From contig JANVCC010000064.1 of assembly GCA_025345505.1 (NCBI GenBank), forward strand, positions 2,549,113 to 2,613,112: a stretch of DNA of 64,000 nucleotides, read 5' to 3'. Below the pieces are notes generated by a model, which was not told where the DNA came from, did not search any database, and worked only from the letters and a program-made list of their open reading frames with translations. The stretch comes from Todiramphus chloris collaris (Eukaryota > Chordata > Aves > Coraciiformes > Alcedinidae). Positions within the stretch are counted from its first letter, which is position 1. The number at the start of each line of letters is the position of its first letter. The position numbers were made by a program, and so were the translations under genes. Of the stretch, positions 60,971 to 64,000 are shown piece after piece.

Positions 60971-63900
60971 GTAGGGGACCAGCGTTACCAGAACTACTCC
61001 GGGAAGGGCTCGGCGCGGTTGGGGATGTGTCATTGGCTGGTTCATGTGATGTTTCTGTTGCAAAGAGGAGGGGAGGTGCCCTGAAAAGATGTGTCTTAAT
61101 GCAAGAGCTGATTACTGTGGTGGAGAAACATCTGTCTTGATGGTTTGGGAGAGGAGCTAATGGTCTTGCTTGTGTAGGACTGGTAGTAGCTACTGGGTTG
61201 GGCTTGTTGTGTGTGGGGATTGAATGGGCTTGTCTGGCCCTCTTCTGAAAAGATGTTGGGGGATTCTTGCACGTTGCTTCAAAGGAGGACTGGAAACAGT
61301 GCAAATGAGCAGGGAAACCCACAAACCACTAATTGGTGGCCTTGTTAATTTGTGAGCAGAACTGTGTGGGTGTGACTGCTGGGAAACAGTATGTGCCTGT
61401 TTGGGAGCCTGTTAATTCCAAACCTTTTTTCCGGATGGTTTTGGGTTGGTTTTTTTTGCATTTGCTTTGTGTTTTGCCGCCCTGTTATTCCCCAGTCACT
61501 TTGAGGATCTCGCCAGTGAGCTGGGGTAGCTTTAGGTGGTGTGAGCCAACCGGCCAAGGGGCAGCGCCTGGCTCTGGTCCTCTAATCCCACCTAAGAGCT
61601 TCAGTTCAACCTCTGTCATTTCTCCCTGGTGCTTTTGCCATTGTGGGCTGTTGTCCCAGACCACAAATTCTCCTCAGGGATGCCCGGGCTGGGCCGGTTG
61701 GCTGCCGAAGGAGATGATGCGGGGGCGGCGGTGATGGATGGCACTCTGTCTGCTCTGTCTGGTCAGCTGCCCAACGATGGCTGCGGTGTCTCGGTGCAGC
61801 TCCATTGATTTTTATAATATTTATTTATTTTGCTATTTGTCTGTGCTGTGGCAAACGGCTGGACCAGATCATGGCTTCCCATAGCCCAGGCTGAGAGTGA
61901 GCCAAGAAGGTGGCATCTCAGCACCTTCCCTTGACAGGAGCCTCTGTAAAAACCATTCTTGCCCATTGGCTTATCTGATGTAGGTGGTCGTGCCCTGGAA
62001 ATGATGGCCTTTGATTGGGGTCTGGGCATGGAACAATGATGAAATGCAGGGTGCAGATCTGTGTGCCTTTCTGTGGCCCTGAGGGTCTCTCGGTGGCATC
62101 CAAGTTGCTGTCACTGTGTCAGGTGGCACTTATGGTTGAGGAAGTCCAGGTGCTCCCACCTTGAAGCCTTTTCTTTCTCCTTGCCTACCCTGGCAAGGTG
62201 CTTTGTCTTATTCAACTGCCTGTGTTTTCATATGCATCTTGTTTTGCCCACATCCTTTCCTGTCCCCCCCACCCCCAAGGACCCTATTCCCAGTCCCACA
62301 CCCCTCGCCATCCTTCCTCTCCCGACCGGGCTCCCACCCCGTGCCCACACCTCTGCCTTTCACGAGGGCCACGTTCCGTGTTAGCTGCCATCCAGCAGCT
62401 TTCTTTCCCCCGGGGAATCTTTACCTGCGCTTGAACCAGATGTTTCCATTTTACTTAGGACTTAGCTGCTATGGAAACTGAGGATGCACCAGCAGAGGAA
62501 GAGTGAGCTAATCAGAAATTACCTGTGGTGCTGTGTAATTTGCAGCAGCGGCTCTTACCTGATTTTTGGCCATGATTAGGCGTTCTGCTTTCAAAATGCA
62601 AAGGGAACAAAATTGATCGCGGAGGTTTACTTGAGTCTGGTCTCCTGCTGATGGAGGGTGCCGAGCGCCGAGGTGGCCGGAGACAACTTTGTCGGCCGCC
62701 CGTCTCCGTAGGCAGCTCCTCTGTTGCTCTCCTCAGGTCTGCCAAGCCACCAAGGGGGACCTCTGCTTCATTTTGCATTCAGTGCGCATAGGAGAGATGA
62801 AGATTGGGAGCATGGGGACTGAAATGAGAGCCGGGGCAGGTGCACAGAGGTGCTACAGCAGATGCTGAGATGATAACCCTTTCCGTGGTAGCATATACTC
62901 TAATTTGGAGAGCCGGGAGTGAGCAGGGACCCAAAAGTAGCTGCCAGCCCCTCTCCGTTATAGGTCTGCTGCTCATCCCCGGGGAAGTCTCGAGCGAGCC
63001 GCCTCCTGTTCCTTCTCACCATCTTTCTCCATCTCGCTTGGAGTGGTGGAGAAAAGGGACCGGGGAGAATTGGTTCGGGGGGGAAGCTGGTGCATAATTT
63101 CAAGATTTACATAGCGGATGGGTAAGCAGCTCTCGCTAGTGTCGCTGGGGAGAGGCTTTGATAGCGCTGGCCGTGCCAGGCGTGGACGGACCGGTAGCCG
63201 AAGGAGCTGCTCCCCACGCTTGCACGGGTGAGGGCTCCTCTGGCGCAAAGGCACTTCACGGCCCTTATTATTTCCTTGGCAGCTGTAAGCCTCCTGTGTG
63301 GCTCTCGGTGGGGAACGGAGCAAATAAGAGCGTTTGCTCAGCGGGGTAGCGCACAGTTGGGTCCTTCAGAGGACTTGCACCGAGAGCAGCTCGATTTTTT
63401 TCCCTGTGACCGATGTGATGCAAGGCCCCTTTCCAGCCTCTCCCAGCTCCCTCGGCCTTTGAGCATTGCTCTGGTTCGGGGCGATGCATCTTTAGCAGCT
63501 TGATCCGGTGTGGAGTTTTCCCTTGGGCAGCTGTTGCCGTGTTATGGGAATGGTTAAAGCTGGTTTTGAGGCTCTGTGTGGTGCGGGGGGCTGGCGGAGT
63601 TCCCCGCAGCTGGGAGGAGGAGAGTGTTTTTGCTGCGTAACTCAAGATCTGAGTGAACCTGAACGAGAGTCTTCTGCTAGTGAGCTGCATGAATGCTGGC
63701 CCTACTTGGTCTCATCCTCCTGCTGTGAGCAAAAGCAGGACGATGGCCCCAAAGAAGGCTTTTGTGAACCTGTAGCCAGTCCAACTGAGATGTGCTACAG
63801 CTGGTCTTCTGTCCCTCTGCCTCACCCCTTGCTGTACTTTTATGTTTCTGCTCTCAGTAGTGCTTTACTAACTGTGAAGGCAGCTGTACAAGTTGAGGAG

Positions 63901-64000
63901 GAATAAGAAGGGGAGCTGGTGTAGTCACAGCTGCTTCTGCCTCGGTGGAGGAGCTTTAACTGCTTTGGGGCTCGGCCCCGGGCTGCACAGCACGGCTGCC
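60971..64000 (+). other. NTM: NTM intron 3 (5' part)
   Basis: The intron starts with gtagggg. The next IgLON exon (second half of Ig2, expected to carry a GFVSEDEYLEI-like motif and the YEC cysteine) is not visible in any + strand frame up to the window end. The stretch has pyrimidine-rich runs (about 62240-62340) and no recognised repeat. Confidence 0.85.

Noticed and set aside
60971..61140. Read-through of the Ig2 exon for about 56 codons
   Set aside because: The frame stays open by chance; it follows a good donor site, and the sequence does not continue the Ig fold.
61000..64000. Search for the next NTM exon (second half of Ig2)
   Set aside because: No frame contains the expected FVSEDEYLEI-like or GEYEC motifs, so the exon must be further downstream.
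1..64000. CRISPR arrays, operons or other prokaryotic systems
   Set aside because: Spliced vertebrate exons, CR1 LINEs and LTR elements show a bird nuclear genome; the tandem arrays have no spacer structure.

Overview
The window is bird nuclear DNA that lies almost wholly inside the introns of one gene. Two short coding exons on the + strand (37251-37483 and 60845-60970) encode consecutive parts of an IgLON cell-adhesion protein. They match neurotrimin (NTM; the chicken orthologue is called CEPU-1) better than the paralogues OPCML, LSAMP or NEGR1. Avian origin is indicated by several CR1 LINE 3' ends with the typical 'ggttggac..gatgatct..aggtcccttccaacc' tail, and by an avian-type endogenous retrovirus. 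The GC-rich, CpG-spotted introns would suit a microchromosome, but that is inference.

Layout. 1-37250 is the 3' part of a very long intron 1. It holds two CR1 copies on the + strand, an LTR-like inverted repeat, minisatellites, a 120-bp sequence present twice 3.2 kb apart, and CpG-dense patches. 37251-37483 is the exon encoding most of Ig domain 1. 37484-60844 is the complete intron 2 (23.4 kb). It contains CpG islands, an array of 14-bp palindromes resembling RFX X-boxes, relics of an ancient L2/MIR-like SINE tail, four CR1 copies (one antisense), a (GGGAA)n array, and a shrunken endogenous retrovirus with two LTRs ending about 280 bp before the next exon. 60845-60970 encodes the first part of Ig domain 2. 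60971-64000 is the start of intron 3; no further exon was found.

Both exons keep intact frames and consensus splice sites, and their phases join exactly (one base of a codon left at the first donor, two bases completed at the next acceptor). The upstream exon with the signal peptide and the downstream exons for the rest of Ig2, Ig3 and the GPI-anchor signal lie outside. No other convincing protein-coding gene, tRNA, rRNA or known structured RNA was seen. Three 10-N runs each sit inside a tandem array and look like placeholders for collapsed repeats.
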